Made by a program: the position numbers and the translations under genes
The notes under the pieces: generated by a model
Told to the model about the DNA's origin: nothing
Database searches by the model: none
The model's input: the letters and a program-made list of their open reading frames with translations, nothing else
NCBI GenBank assembly: GCA_045541395.1
Contig: JAZQIZ010000001.1
Location: forward strand, 124,001-188,000
Length of the DNA: 64,000 nt
Direction of reading: 5' to 3'
Source of the DNA: JAZRWQ01 sp045541395
GTDB lineage: Bacteria > Bacillota > Clostridia > Oscillospirales > UMGS1783
In this document: one piece after another, positions 34,548 through 43,789 of the stretch
Position numbering within the stretch: the first letter of the stretch is position 1
How the letters are laid out: each line of letters begins with the position of its first letter

Positions 34548-35817
34548 AATTTTTGATTCAAATAAATGCTCAAAAAAAGAATTGCTGGACAGAGTTTTGC
34601 CTGAAACTCCACAGGTTGATACCATAGTTAAGGATATTATAGAAAATGTTATACAGAATGGCGATGAGGCGCTTTATGAATATGCATTAAAATTCGACGG
34701 TGCATTACTAGAAGAACTTGAAGTCTCTCAACAGGAAATAGATACTGCACTTAATGAAATAAACAGAGATTTTATTGTAACCTTAGAAATGGCAAAAGAG
34801 AACATTTCGGATTTTCACAAACGTCAGGTGAGACAAAGTTTTGTTGCGGATGCAAAAGAGGGTATTGTACTCGGACAAAGAGTGATTCCTCTTGAAAGAG
34901 TCGGAATTTACGTTCCAGGCGGAACTGCAAGTTATCCCAGTACGGTATTAATGAATGCTGTACCTGCAAAGATCGCCGGAGTCAAGGAAATAATTATGGT
35001 TACTCCGCCCGATAAAAACGGCAGAATAGCCAATGAAATCCTGGTTGCAGCCCACCTTGCAGGTGTTGACAGAATATTTAAAATCGGCGGTGCGGGCTCT
35101 ATTGCGGCTTTAGCTTATGGTACTGAATCTGTTCCTGTTGTAGATAAAATCGTTGGCCCCGGAAATGTATTTGTTGCTACGGCTAAGCGTATGGTTTTTG
35201 GAAAAGTTGCAATAGATATGGTTGCGGGCCCCAGCGAAATACTTGTTGTTGCTGATGGCAGTTGTAATCCTGCTTATGTTGCTGCAGATCTGCTTTCTCA
35301 GGCAGAACATGATAAACTTGCATCTTCCGTTCTTGTTACAGATAGCTTGGAGTTGGCAGAGGCAGTGAGAGATGAGCTTGAAGTTCAGCTTCCTTTACTG
35401 GAGAGATATGAAATAGCACGCGAAAGTATAGATAATAACGGTAAGATCATAGTTGTTAATAATATTTTGGATGCAGTTGATATTGCAAACGAATACGCTC
35501 CTGAGCATCTTGAACTTAGCGTTGATAATCCTATGGGGCTACTGCCATATATAAAGAACGCAGGTAGTGTATTCCTTGGTAAGAATGTTCCCGAAGCTTT
35601 GGGGGATTACTTTGCAGGGCCTAATCATACCTTACCCACTAGCGGTACTGCAAGATTTGCCAGTCCTTTGGGCGTTGATGATTTTGTTAAAAGAAGCAGT
35701 TTTATTTATTACAGCAAAGAAGCTCTTGGTAAGGTTCAGGAGCGTATAGTAGATTTTGCTACCCGTGAAGGTCTTACCGCTCATGGGAGAAGTATTGCAA
35801 TTAGATTTGAGGATTGA
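34540..35817 (+). CDS. hisD: Histidinol dehydrogenase
   Basis: Oxidises histidinol to histidine in two NAD-dependent steps; zinc enzyme. The 425-residue protein contains RVGIYVPGGTASYPSTVLM near residue 123, IVGPGNVFVATAKR near residue 205, DLLSQAEHD near residue 250, and NHTLPTSGTARFASPLG near residue 365. I chose ATG 34540, nine bases after AAGGAGG, over a TTG two codons earlier. It overlaps the hisG stop by eight bases. Confidence 0.96.
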   Translation: MIKIFDSNKCSKKELLDRVLPETPQVDTIVKDIIENVIQNGDEALYEYALKFDGALLEELEVSQQEIDTALNEINRDFIVTLEMAKENISDFHKRQVRQSFVADAKEGIVLGQRVIPLERVGIYVPGGTASYPSTVLMNAVPAKIAGVKEIIMVTPPDKNGRIANEILVAAHLAGVDRIFKIGGAGSIAALAYGTESVPVVDKIVGPGNVFVATAKRMVFGKVAIDMVAGPSEILVVADGSCNPAYVAADLLSQAEHDKLASSVLVTDSLELAEAVRDELEVQLPLLERYEIARESIDNNGKIIVVNNILDAVDIANEYAPEHLELSVDNPMGLLPYIKNAGSVFLGKNVPEALGDYFAGPNHTLPTSGTARFASPLGVDDFVKRSSFIYYSKEALGKVQERIVDFATREGLTAHGRSIAIRFED

Positions 35818-35831
35818 AAAGAGGATACATA

Positions 35832-36905
35832 ATGAGCAGGTTTCTTTCAGAAAAGCTTAACGTTTTGAAACCGTATATTCCGGGTGAACAGCCGCAGGAT
35901 ATGAAATATATTAAATTAAATACTAATGAATCCCCATATCCACCTGCACCTGCAATTGCAAAGGCTTTAAATGAAAATGAGGTAAATAATCTTCGGCTGT
36001 ATTCTGACCCCGAATTAAAAGACCTTATTGATGCAATTGCGCAGTATCATGGACTTAACCCTAAAAACGTGTTTTGTTCTAACGGCAGTGATGAAGTTTT
36101 AAGCTTTGCATTTTTAGCATGGGGTTCAAGGGGTGTTGCTTATGCAGATATTACATATGGTTTTTATCCTGTATTTACCGAGCTTTACGGTCTGGAAGAA
36201 ACTATAATTCCATTGAAAGATGATTTTTCTATTGATTATAAGGATTATCTGGGACTCAGTAAGATGTGCGTTATTGCTAATCCTAATGCACCTACAGGTA
36301 AGGCGATCTCTGTTGATGAGATAAAAGAAATTGCAATAAGCAATCCGGATAACGTAGTTATTGTAGATGAAGCCTATGTGGATTTCGGGGCAGAAAGCGC
36401 GCTGCGACTTATAAATAATTATAATAACGTTTTAGTTGTAAGAACCTTTTCAAAGTCACGTCAGCTTGCAGGCGCCCGTCTTGGATATGCTATGGGCAGT
36501 GAAGAGTTGATAGGTGACTTAAACAGAATTAAATTCAGTTTTAATCCTTATAACGTAAACCGTCTTACGGCTCTTGCAGGAAGGTTATCAATACTTGATA
36601 ATGATTGGTTTGAAAACTGTAGAGCAAATATTATAGACACCCGAGAGTTCACTGTTAATGAACTCAGAAGCAAAGGCTTTAAGGTTATAGATAGTTTAGC
36701 AAACTTTATATTTGTAAAGCCATGTAATATTTCCGGTGAAGAGTATTATTTAATGCTTAAGAAAAATGGTGTTCTTGTAAGATATTTTAATAAAGCCAGA
36801 ATTTCTGATTACGTAAGAATAACAATTGGCACAAAAGAAGATATGGAGATCCTTTTAAATAAAACAGATTTGATAATTAAGGAGAGTAAAAATGAGAGTT
36901 GCTGA
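35832..36905 (+). CDS. hisC: Histidinol-phosphate aminotransferase
   Basis: A PLP-dependent class I/II aminotransferase of 357 residues. NTNESPYPP near the N-terminus, CSNGSDEVL, ANPNAPTGKAIS and the lysine region RTFSKSRQLAGARLGY are the family marks. The ATG at 35832 has GAGG upstream and gives the normal start; a TTG six codons earlier is unlikely. It overlaps hisB by 14 bases. Confidence 0.94.
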   Translation: MSRFLSEKLNVLKPYIPGEQPQDMKYIKLNTNESPYPPAPAIAKALNENEVNNLRLYSDPELKDLIDAIAQYHGLNPKNVFCSNGSDEVLSFAFLAWGSRGVAYADITYGFYPVFTELYGLEETIIPLKDDFSIDYKDYLGLSKMCVIANPNAPTGKAISVDEIKEIAISNPDNVVIVDEAYVDFGAESALRLINNYNNVLVVRTFSKSRQLAGARLGYAMGSEELIGDLNRIKFSFNPYNVNRLTALAGRLSILDNDWFENCRANIIDTREFTVNELRSKGFKVIDSLANFIFVKPCNISGEEYYLMLKKNGVLVRYFNKARISDYVRITIGTKEDMEILLNKTDLIIKESKNESC

Positions 36906-37479
36906 GATCAACAGAAAAACTACCGAAACTGATATTTTTTTAAAACTTAATATTGACGGTTCCGGTATGTATGAGATCAATACCGGCTGCGGTTTTTTGA
37001 ATCATATGCTTGAGTTATTTACAAGATACTCCCGTATGGACCTTACCGTTAATTGTATTGGGGATACTTATGTTGATTATCACCATACAACCGAGGATAT
37101 AGGTATAGCATTGGGCATGGCATTAAAAGAGGCCCTAGGTGATGCAAGAGGAATTTCGCGATACGGCAATTTTTATCTTCCTATGGATGAAGCTTTGGTT
37201 CTTTGCGCTATTGATATTTCCGGCAGATCATTCTGTGCCTGTAATTTAGAGTTGGAGAATCCTAAGGTTGGTGATTTTGACACTGAACTTGTAGAGGAGT
37301 TCTTTATGGCGTTTTGCCGTACTGCAGGTGTTACTTTGCATATAAAGAAAATGTCAGGCAGTAATACACATCACATTATAGAGGCGTCATTTAAGGGATT
37401 TGGTAAGGCTATGCGACAGGCAGTTGGAATTGACAGTGCTTTTTCAAATGAAATTCCCAGTACAAAAGGTATATTATAA
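36892..37479 (+). CDS. hisB: Imidazoleglycerol-phosphate dehydratase
   Basis: Monofunctional dehydratase of 195 residues (no phosphatase domain; a separate HisK is encoded later). The metal-binding histidine clusters are FLNHMLELF near residue 35 and DYHHTTEDIGI near residue 62, with a second pair near residues 160-170 (NTHHIIEASFKGFG). The start overlaps hisC and has AAGGAG upstream. The last base of its stop is the first base of hisH. Confidence 0.96.
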   Translation: MRVAEINRKTTETDIFLKLNIDGSGMYEINTGCGFLNHMLELFTRYSRMDLTVNCIGDTYVDYHHTTEDIGIALGMALKEALGDARGISRYGNFYLPMDEALVLCAIDISGRSFCACNLELENPKVGDFDTELVEEFFMAFCRTAGVTLHIKKMSGSNTHHIIEASFKGFGKAMRQAVGIDSAFSNEIPSTKGIL

Positions 37480-38102
37480 TGGCTAAGAATGTTACTGCTA
37501 TAATAGATTACGGAGTTGGTAATCTGTTTAGCTTAAAATCAAGTTTTTCTGCTTGCGGCGCAGATTGTGTTGTTACAAATGATCCGCAAGTGCTTAAGAG
37601 TGCATCCAGAATTGTGCTGCCTGGTGTAGGAGCTTTTGAAGATGCTGCCAAAAAGCTTTTTGATTCCAATCTGGTACCGATTATTAAGGAGCAGGTGAAT
37701 AATGGTAAGCCGATGCTTGGTATTTGTCTTGGAATGCAGTTATTGTTTGAAAAGAGTTATGAATACGGTGAACACAGTGGTCTTGGCTTTATTCCCGGTA
37801 AAGTAATTCCTTTAAAAGATGAAAAAGAATGTGAAGGTTTAAAGATTCCTCATATAGGTTGGAACAAGCTAGAATTCGTTACAGACGAACCGTTATTTAA
37901 GTATTTAAACAAAGATTCCTATGTATATTACGTACACAGTTTTTATGCAAAAACTTCAAAGGAGTATATTACATCGGTTAGTGAATACGGTATTTCTGTT
38001 ACAGGCTCAGTTCGAAACGGCAACGTTATGGGAACTCAGTTCCATCCGGAAAAGAGTGGTAACTGCGGAATTAATATACTTAAAGCTTTTTGTGAAATGT
38101 AA
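37479..38102 (+). CDS. hisH: Imidazole glycerol phosphate synthase, glutaminase subunit
   Basis: Releases ammonia from glutamine and feeds it to HisF. The 207-residue protein has DYGVGNLFSL at the N-terminus, LPGVGAF near residue 47, the nucleophile Cys83 in GICLGMQLLFE, and GTQFHPEKSG near the C-terminus supplying His and Glu. All triad residues are present, so this glutaminase is intact, unlike CarA and PurF in the same window. Confidence 0.96.
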   Translation: MAKNVTAIIDYGVGNLFSLKSSFSACGADCVVTNDPQVLKSASRIVLPGVGAFEDAAKKLFDSNLVPIIKEQVNNGKPMLGICLGMQLLFEKSYEYGEHSGLGFIPGKVIPLKDEKECEGLKIPHIGWNKLEFVTDEPLFKYLNKDSYVYYVHSFYAKTSKEYITSVSEYGISVTGSVRNGNVMGTQFHPEKSGNCGINILKAFCEM

Positions 38103-38112
38103 GGAGCTAATA

Positions 38113-38832
38113 ATGAAAATATATCCTGCAATAGATTTAAGAAACGGAAAAGCTGTCAGGCTTACTCAGGGAGATTACGACCGTATGACAGTATACAGTA
38201 ATAACCCCGTAGAGGTTGCTAAAAGCTTTTTTGAGGCAGGTGCAAGATATCTGCATATTGTAGACCTTGACGGTGCGAAAGATGGTACTATGTCCAATTT
38301 TGGCGTTATTAAGGATATTGTAGCTGCAACCGGAATGTTTTGTGAGGTTGGAGGCGGAATAAGAAACCTTGAAAGAATAGAAGAATATCTGAAAGTTGGT
38401 GCCGGTAGGGTAATTTTAGGTACTGCTGCTGTGAACGATCCTGAATTTTTAAAGGAAGCGATTAAAAAATACGGTAACAAAATTGCTGTAGGCGTAGATG
38501 CAAAAGACGGATACGTTGCAGTTGACGGTTGGTTAAACGTTACTGAAGTCAATGGTATTGAGTTTTGCTATAAATTAAGGGATATGGGTGTAGATACAGT
38601 AATTTATACTGATATTGCAAAGGATGGCAATATGTGCGGCACTAATATTCCATTATACAAAGAGCTTTCAATAATCGACGGTCTTAATATAACTGCAAGC
38701 GGCGGAATTTCATCTCTTGAGGAAATTGCTGAACTTAGTAATATGAATATTGCAAATGCAATTTTAGGTAAGGCTTTATATACAGGGACATTGGACCTCT
38801 CTAAAGCCATTGATTGTGGAGGCAGACAGTGA
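38113..38832 (+). CDS. hisA: ProFAR isomerase
   Basis: Opens the ribose ring of ProFAR in histidine synthesis. The 239-residue (beta-alpha)8 barrel starts MKIYPAIDLRNGKAVRLTQGD, the usual HisA opening with catalytic Asp8. VGGGIR near residue 78 and YTDIAKDGNMCGTN near residue 164 supply phosphate and substrate contacts. ATG 38113 follows AAGGAG; a longer reading would overlap hisH by about 180 bases and is rejected. Confidence 0.95.
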   Translation: MKIYPAIDLRNGKAVRLTQGDYDRMTVYSNNPVEVAKSFFEAGARYLHIVDLDGAKDGTMSNFGVIKDIVAATGMFCEVGGGIRNLERIEEYLKVGAGRVILGTAAVNDPEFLKEAIKKYGNKIAVGVDAKDGYVAVDGWLNVTEVNGIEFCYKLRDMGVDTVIYTDIAKDGNMCGTNIPLYKELSIIDGLNITASGGISSLEEIAELSNMNIANAILGKALYTGTLDLSKAIDCGGRQ

Positions 38833-39587
38833 TAACAAAAAGAATAATACCTTGTCTTGATGTTAGAAACGGCAGGGTAGTTAAAGGCGTTAATTTTGAA
38901 GGAATTAAGGATATTGCCGATCCTGTAGATATGGCAAAATTTTATAACGACTCAGGTGCCGATGAACTTGTGTTTTATGATATTACCGCTACCTTTGATG
39001 GTCGTAAGCTTTTTACCGATATTTTAACTTCAGTTGCTAATCAGGTTTTCATACCCCTTACTGTAGGTGGTGGCATTAATACCCTTGATGATTTTGATAG
39101 GGTACTAAAGTGTGGAGCCGATAAAGTAAGCGTAAACAGTGGCGCAATAAGAAATCCTGATCTTATAGAACAGGCAGCAAAAAAATACGGTGATCAGTGT
39201 GTTGTGCTTTCAATGGACGTTAAGCGTACAGAAAAAGGTTTTTCTGTGTTTGCCAGAGGCGGACGAGATAATACAGGTATTGATGCTATTGAATGGGCAA
39301 AGCTGGGAGTGCAAAAAGGCGCGGGAGAGCTGGTTATTAACAGTATAGATACTGATGGTGTAAGAAACGGCTTTGATATTGAACTGTTGAATGCTATTTC
39401 CGAGGTGGTTGATGTTCCTATTATTGCTTCCGGTGGAGCCGGATGTATGGAGGATTTTAAGCTTTTATTTGAAAGTAATTCTAAAATTGATGCAGGCTTA
39501 GCGGCAGGCATTTTTCATACTAAAAAAGTATCTATTACAGAACTCAAACAGTATTTAAGAACAAACGGAATTGAAATGAGGGTATAA
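38829..39587 (+). CDS. hisF: Imidazole glycerol phosphate synthase, cyclase subunit
   Basis: Uses the ammonia from HisH to form imidazole glycerol phosphate and AICAR. The 252-residue barrel begins ITKRIIPCLDVRNGRVVKG with catalytic Asp11, and has TVGGGI near residue 80 and an Asp in DTDGVRNGFD near residue 175. I chose the GTG at 38829 because GGAGG lies seven bases upstream and the sequence then matches the standard HisF start; a TTG five codons earlier is possible. It overlaps hisA by four bases. Confidence 0.95.
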   Translation: MITKRIIPCLDVRNGRVVKGVNFEGIKDIADPVDMAKFYNDSGADELVFYDITATFDGRKLFTDILTSVANQVFIPLTVGGGINTLDDFDRVLKCGADKVSVNSGAIRNPDLIEQAAKKYGDQCVVLSMDVKRTEKGFSVFARGGRDNTGIDAIEWAKLGVQKGAGELVINSIDTDGVRNGFDIELLNAISEVVDVPIIASGGAGCMEDFKLLFESNSKIDAGLAAGIFHTKKVSITELKQYLRTNGIEMRV

Positions 39588-39589
39588 TA

Positions 39590-40225
39590 ATGAGTTTAAA
39601 ATTTGATGAAAAAGGTTTAATTCCTGTAATTGTTCAGGATCATTATACAAAGCAGGTTTTAACTTTAGCATACATGAATGAAGAAAGTCTTGCTATTACC
39701 ATTGCAGAAAAAAAGACTTGTTTTTTCAGTAGAAGCAGACAGTGTCTGTGGCGCAAGGGTGAAACCAGCGGTAATTTCCAACATGTAGTTTCTATTACTG
39801 CAGATTGTGATGGCGATGCCCTTGTAGTAGAGGTTAAGAAGGATGGTCCTGCGTGCCATACGGGCAGTGAAAGTTGTTTTTATGATCCTATATTTGTCAG
39901 CGATGAAATCAAGCCCTTTTGCTATGAAGGCCTGTATAATTTAATTAAGGGCAGAAAAGACGACCCCAAAGAAGGTAGCTATACTACTTATTTATTTAGT
40001 AAGGGCCTTGATAAAATACTGAAAAAAATAGGTGAGGAGTGTACTGAAGTAATAATTGCAGGTGCAAAAGAAGATAAAGAAGAAACAATTTATGAGCTTG
40101 CAGATCTAATTTATCACTGTATGGTTCTTATGGTTAATGCAGATATCACTCTTGAGGACGTTACGGAAGAATTATCTAAGAGACACGTAATTGACCATAA
40201 AGTTAAGCAGGAGAGAATGCAATGA
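39590..40225 (+). CDS. hisI: Phosphoribosyl-AMP cyclohydrolase / phosphoribosyl-ATP pyrophosphatase
   Basis: A bifunctional HisIE protein of 211 residues that catalyses steps two and three. The N-terminal HisI domain has AYMNEESL, TCFFSRSRQCLWRKGETSGN and the zinc-binding DCDGDALVVEV, with Cys in GPACHTG. The C-terminal HisE domain (from about residue 115) has GSYTTYLFSKGLDKILKKIGEECTEV and ELADLIYHCMVLM, the MazG-like metal site. It overlaps hisK by four bases. Confidence 0.95.
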   Translation: MSLKFDEKGLIPVIVQDHYTKQVLTLAYMNEESLAITIAEKKTCFFSRSRQCLWRKGETSGNFQHVVSITADCDGDALVVEVKKDGPACHTGSESCFYDPIFVSDEIKPFCYEGLYNLIKGRKDDPKEGSYTTYLFSKGLDKILKKIGEECTEVIIAGAKEDKEETIYELADLIYHCMVLMVNADITLEDVTEELSKRHVIDHKVKQERMQ

Positions 40226-41037
40226 TTTCTTGCGTACACACACATTCCGATTTTTGCGATGGCAAAAATACAATGGCTCAAATGGCAAAATCAGCATATG
40301 AACTTGGAATTAAGGTATATGGGTTTTCAAGCCACTCTTACTTTCCCGATTATGATTTCGGCATGAAAGAATCAGTGTTACAGGATTATTATAATACTGC
40401 TATGACCTTAAAGGAAGAATATACCGGCAAAATGGATATCCTTTGCGGAATTGAAATCGATGAAACTATCCCTGATGATTATCCATATAAAATCTTTGAT
40501 TATATTATAGGTTCTTCTCATGCAGTGAAGGCGGAAAACGATACATATTATATGGTTGATCATTCTCCCGAATGTTTCTTGCAATCAATATCTGAAGGTT
40601 TTAATGGTAAAGTATCAGAGTTTATTTATGAGTATTATAAACAGTTTTCCAGGTTTATAAATACAGTTAAGCCGGATATTATAGGCCATTTTGATCTCAT
40701 CTGTAAGTTCAATAAAAATAACAGATTCTTTGATGAAGATTCAAAAGAATACAAAGAAATTGCCTTAAATGCCTTAGATGAGGCTATAAAATCAAATAGT
40801 GTTTTTGAAATCAATAGCGGTGCCATTAGTCGAGGATATATGGAAAGACCTTATCCTGACAGATTTTTACTTGAAAGAATTTTTGAAAAGCATGGTAGAG
40901 TTATAATTACTACTGATACTCATTCTATCAATACCATAGATTTCTTTGAAAAGGAGTCTAAAGAAATACTTAAGTCTGTTGGTTTTAAAGAGGTGTATCA
41001 CCTTGGAGTTAACGGATTTTTTGCCGAAAAAATATAA
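40222..41037 (+). CDS. hisK: Histidinol-phosphatase, PHP family
   Basis: Removes phosphate from histidinol phosphate, the step before HisD. The 271-residue PHP-domain protein opens with CVHTHSDFCDGKNTM (metal-binding HxH) and has FSSHSYFP, GIEID near residue 75, GSSHAV near residue 95, IGHFDLI near residue 155 and the closing TDTHS. It replaces the phosphatase domain missing from HisB. With it the operon encodes every enzyme from PRPP and ATP to histidine. Confidence 0.93.
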   Translation: MISCVHTHSDFCDGKNTMAQMAKSAYELGIKVYGFSSHSYFPDYDFGMKESVLQDYYNTAMTLKEEYTGKMDILCGIEIDETIPDDYPYKIFDYIIGSSHAVKAENDTYYMVDHSPECFLQSISEGFNGKVSEFIYEYYKQFSRFINTVKPDIIGHFDLICKFNKNNRFFDEDSKEYKEIALNALDEAIKSNSVFEINSGAISRGYMERPYPDRFLLERIFEKHGRVIITTDTHSINTIDFFEKESKEILKSVGFKEVYHLGVNGFFAEKI

Positions 41038-41074
41038 ATAGTCCATATAAACTATAAATAATTTGAGGTGTATT

Positions 41075-42781
41075 ATGGCGGAATATATTGATTTATACAC
41101 AAAGGAAGGCAAGGAACTTAATGGAATTCCATGGAATAGCTATCCCCGTCCTCAATTAAAGAGAGATTCGTTTTATAACCTTAACGGTTATTGGGGATTC
41201 GCTGTTACAAATGGAGATGAACCTATAGAATATTCAGATAAAATACTTGTTCCTTTTTCTCCGGAAACGTTGCTTTCAGGTATTCATAAGTGTTTCAAAG
41301 AAGAAGATGTATTGTGGTATAGTAGGTCATTTTCTTTGCCGAAAGATTTTCTTAGGGAAAAGGTAATACTGCACTTTGGCGCCTGTGACCAGTTTGCGGA
41401 TGTGTATGTTAATGGAAAATTGGTTGGAAGTCATAAAGGAGGTTATCATCCTTTCAGCTTTGATATAACCGATTATTTAATGGCAGATAATATCATTACA
41501 GTAAGAGTTGAAGATCATTTAAGTAATTGCAAATTGCCTTACGGAAAACAAAAGCATAACCGAGGCGGTATGTGGTATACTCCGGTTTCGGGCATTTGGC
41601 AAACAGTTTGGCTGGAAAGTGTTCCTGATGAATATATCAGGAGCGTCAGGATCAATACAGGATCGGACTATGCCGAAATAATTGTAACTGGCGTGTCGGA
41701 GGGAAGGATTATAGTTGATACGCCTGATGGGAAAAGGGAAGTTGCATTAGTGGACGGCAGAGCTGTAATTGCTTTTGCTGAGCCAAGGCTTTGGTGCCCG
41801 GATGATCCTTATCTATATGAATTTACTATTATTACTCAATATGATAGCGTAAGTTCTTATTTTGCTTTACGTACACTTGAAATCAAAGAAATTAAAGGGT
41901 ACAAACGTTTGTGTTTAAATGGTAAGCCATATTTCTTCCATGGTCTACTAGATCAAGGCTATTGGAGTGACGGGTTATTTACACCCGCTACGGAGAAAGG
42001 TTACGAAAAAGATATTCTTGCAATGAAATCTTTAGGGTTTAATACCTTAAGAAAGCATATTAAAATTGAACCTGAACTGTTTTACTATGAATGCGATAGA
42101 TTAGGTATGGTTGTTTTTCAGGATATGGTTAATAACGGAGATTATAAATATTTTCGCGACACCGCTTTTCCTGCCGTTTCATTTAAATATGCTCTGGATA
42201 ACTTTTTGCATATGGATAAAGAAACAAGAGAAAATTTTATTGACAGTATGGATCAAACTGTTATCGGGTTGTATAATCACCCCTGTATTTGCTACTGGAC
42301 AATATTCAATGAAGGTTGGGGGCAATTTTCAAGCACCAAAATGTATAATCATTTAAAAGAAATGGATAATACTCGTTTTATTGATTCAGCTTCCGGTTGG
42401 TTTTTTGGAGGCAAAACCGATGTTGATAGTTGGCATATATACTTCCAGAAAAAGAAGCTTAAGGCAAGGAAGAAACCTCTATGTCTCACTGAATGCGGAG
42501 GCTATTCCTGGAAACCGGAAGGTCATGTTTATAATAATGATAAAACCTATGGTTATGGCAGTTATTATGACAGAGGCAGCTTAGTTGAAGGGATTAGAAA
42601 GTTATATCTTGATAAAATTATTCCTCTTGCAAAAAAGGGATTATGCTGTGCTATATATACGCAGGTATCCGATATTGAAGATGAAACAAACGGATTATTT
42701 ACTTATGATCGCGAAGTATTAAAAATTCGACCTGAAGAATTCACTGATATTGCGTTAATGCTTCAGGAAAATGTAAAATAA
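41075..42781 (+). CDS. Glycoside hydrolase family 2 enzyme
   Basis: A 568-residue GH2 protein, the family of beta-galactosidases, beta-glucuronidases and beta-mannosidases. It has the N-terminal sugar-binding domain (WYSRSF, LHFGACDQFADVYVNG, GGYHPFSFDIT), an immunoglobulin-like middle, and a barrel domain with the acid/base Glu413 in IFNEGW and the nucleophile Glu473 in LTECGG. There is no signal peptide, so it acts inside the cell on imported oligosaccharides. ATG 41075 with GAGGTG upstream is preferred over a TTG four codons earlier. It follows hisK by 37 bases, but no transporter is nearby. Substrate unknown. Confidence 0.88.
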   Translation: MAEYIDLYTKEGKELNGIPWNSYPRPQLKRDSFYNLNGYWGFAVTNGDEPIEYSDKILVPFSPETLLSGIHKCFKEEDVLWYSRSFSLPKDFLREKVILHFGACDQFADVYVNGKLVGSHKGGYHPFSFDITDYLMADNIITVRVEDHLSNCKLPYGKQKHNRGGMWYTPVSGIWQTVWLESVPDEYIRSVRINTGSDYAEIIVTGVSEGRIIVDTPDGKREVALVDGRAVIAFAEPRLWCPDDPYLYEFTIITQYDSVSSYFALRTLEIKEIKGYKRLCLNGKPYFFHGLLDQGYWSDGLFTPATEKGYEKDILAMKSLGFNTLRKHIKIEPELFYYECDRLGMVVFQDMVNNGDYKYFRDTAFPAVSFKYALDNFLHMDKETRENFIDSMDQTVIGLYNHPCICYWTIFNEGWGQFSSTKMYNHLKEMDNTRFIDSASGWFFGGKTDVDSWHIYFQKKKLKARKKPLCLTECGGYSWKPEGHVYNNDKTYGYGSYYDRGSLVEGIRKLYLDKIIPLAKKGLCCAIYTQVSDIEDETNGLFTYDREVLKIRPEEFTDIALMLQENVK

Positions 42782-42784
42782 GAA

Positions 42785-42810
42785 AAGACGTTGCTGTATA
42801 GCAACGTCTT
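42785..42810. terminator. Bidirectional terminator between GH2 gene and corrinoid cluster
   Basis: AAGACGTTGCT and AGCAACGTCTT form an 11-bp stem around a 4-base loop, with A-rich and T-rich flanks. It serves the convergent genes on both sides. Confidence 0.82.
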
Positions 42811-42813
42811 ATT

Positions 42814-43779
42814 TTATAACTGTTCAAAGGCCTGTATCTGATATTCTGTGCTCATAGGATCTTCAGGCTGCCAACCCATTAAATCAAAATCAAAGATTTC
42901 AGGAATAAAACCGCCTTTTTCATCGCCTAACAGGCTGTGAATGTATTTTGCTTCTGCAAAAATATCTTCTTTTGTGCCGGAAATGCAGGTTTTTTGATAA
43001 TCGAGAGGTTGACAGAAGCAAACTTTTCCTTTAAAGTCCTTAGCAAGATTTTCGGGATCGTTTAGGTTTATTTGCCCTAAGTTAAGTATATCTACACCTG
43101 CATCTATTAGATCTTTAATAATTGGATATACAACTCCGCAGGTATGGAAGAATACGTCCATGCCAAGGCTATGCGCAAGATCAAACTGTTTTTTATAATG
43201 TGGAAGAAAGTGCTCTCTCCACATTTCAGGTGAAATAAACAGTGAACGTTGTGTGCCCCAGTCATCAAACAGAGCAACACCGTCAAACCCCAGCTTATGC
43301 ATATTTTCTATTATACGATTTTCAACACCGAAAACAGCATCAGCAAGTTTTTTAACGTTTTCAGGTTCCATATATAGGTCGCACATAAGATTTTCAAAAC
43401 CTCTGAGCATCATCATTACAGTAAAACCACTTAAGAATGTACTGCCCATAAGGTATCTGTCGCCAACCTCATAGTCATTAAGCCTGCGAAATCGGTCAGC
43501 TCTGTTAGGGTCAGGAAGCTTTGTTGCAATATAGTTATCAAGGTCTTCAATATTGGCTATTGGATTAAAATGCGGTACCCCCATAGGAGCAGATTCGCCC
43601 GGTTCTATGTCCCAGGTGAATCCCCATTCAACACCGTCCTGCTTTTCTCCCATGGCCCAATCTTCACATACAACCATTACTATGTCTGAACGTGAAAGAT
43701 CTCCGTTAAAAAAGAATTTTGGAACTCTTCCGGGAGTATTGAATTTTATTGCTTTTTTAACTACTTCTTTTCTCGTCAT
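42814..43779 (-). CDS. Uroporphyrinogen-decarboxylase-family methyltransferase, copy 1
   Basis: A 321-residue URO-D-fold protein of the MtaA/CmuA type, which moves methyl groups to or from a corrinoid protein or a thiol. The zinc-ligand pattern H-x-C is seen in FHTCGVV near residue 220, with a later Cys in KVCFCQPLD near residue 263. It is more like the aromatic O-demethylase/unknown-substrate branch than heme HemE, and no heme genes are near. ATG 43779 with GAGG upstream is chosen over a start ten codons earlier. Last gene of the cluster. Substrate not determined. Confidence 0.82.
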   Translation of the reverse strand: MTRKEVVKKAIKFNTPGRVPKFFFNGDLSRSDIVMVVCEDWAMGEKQDGVEWGFTWDIEPGESAPMGVPHFNPIANIEDLDNYIATKLPDPNRADRFRRLNDYEVGDRYLMGSTFLSGFTVMMMLRGFENLMCDLYMEPENVKKLADAVFGVENRIIENMHKLGFDGVALFDDWGTQRSLFISPEMWREHFLPHYKKQFDLAHSLGMDVFFHTCGVVYPIIKDLIDAGVDILNLGQINLNDPENLAKDFKGKVCFCQPLDYQKTCISGTKEDIFAEAKYIHSLLGDEKGGFIPEIFDFDLMGWQPEDPMSTEYQIQAFEQL

Positions 43780-43789
43780 ATTATAATCC

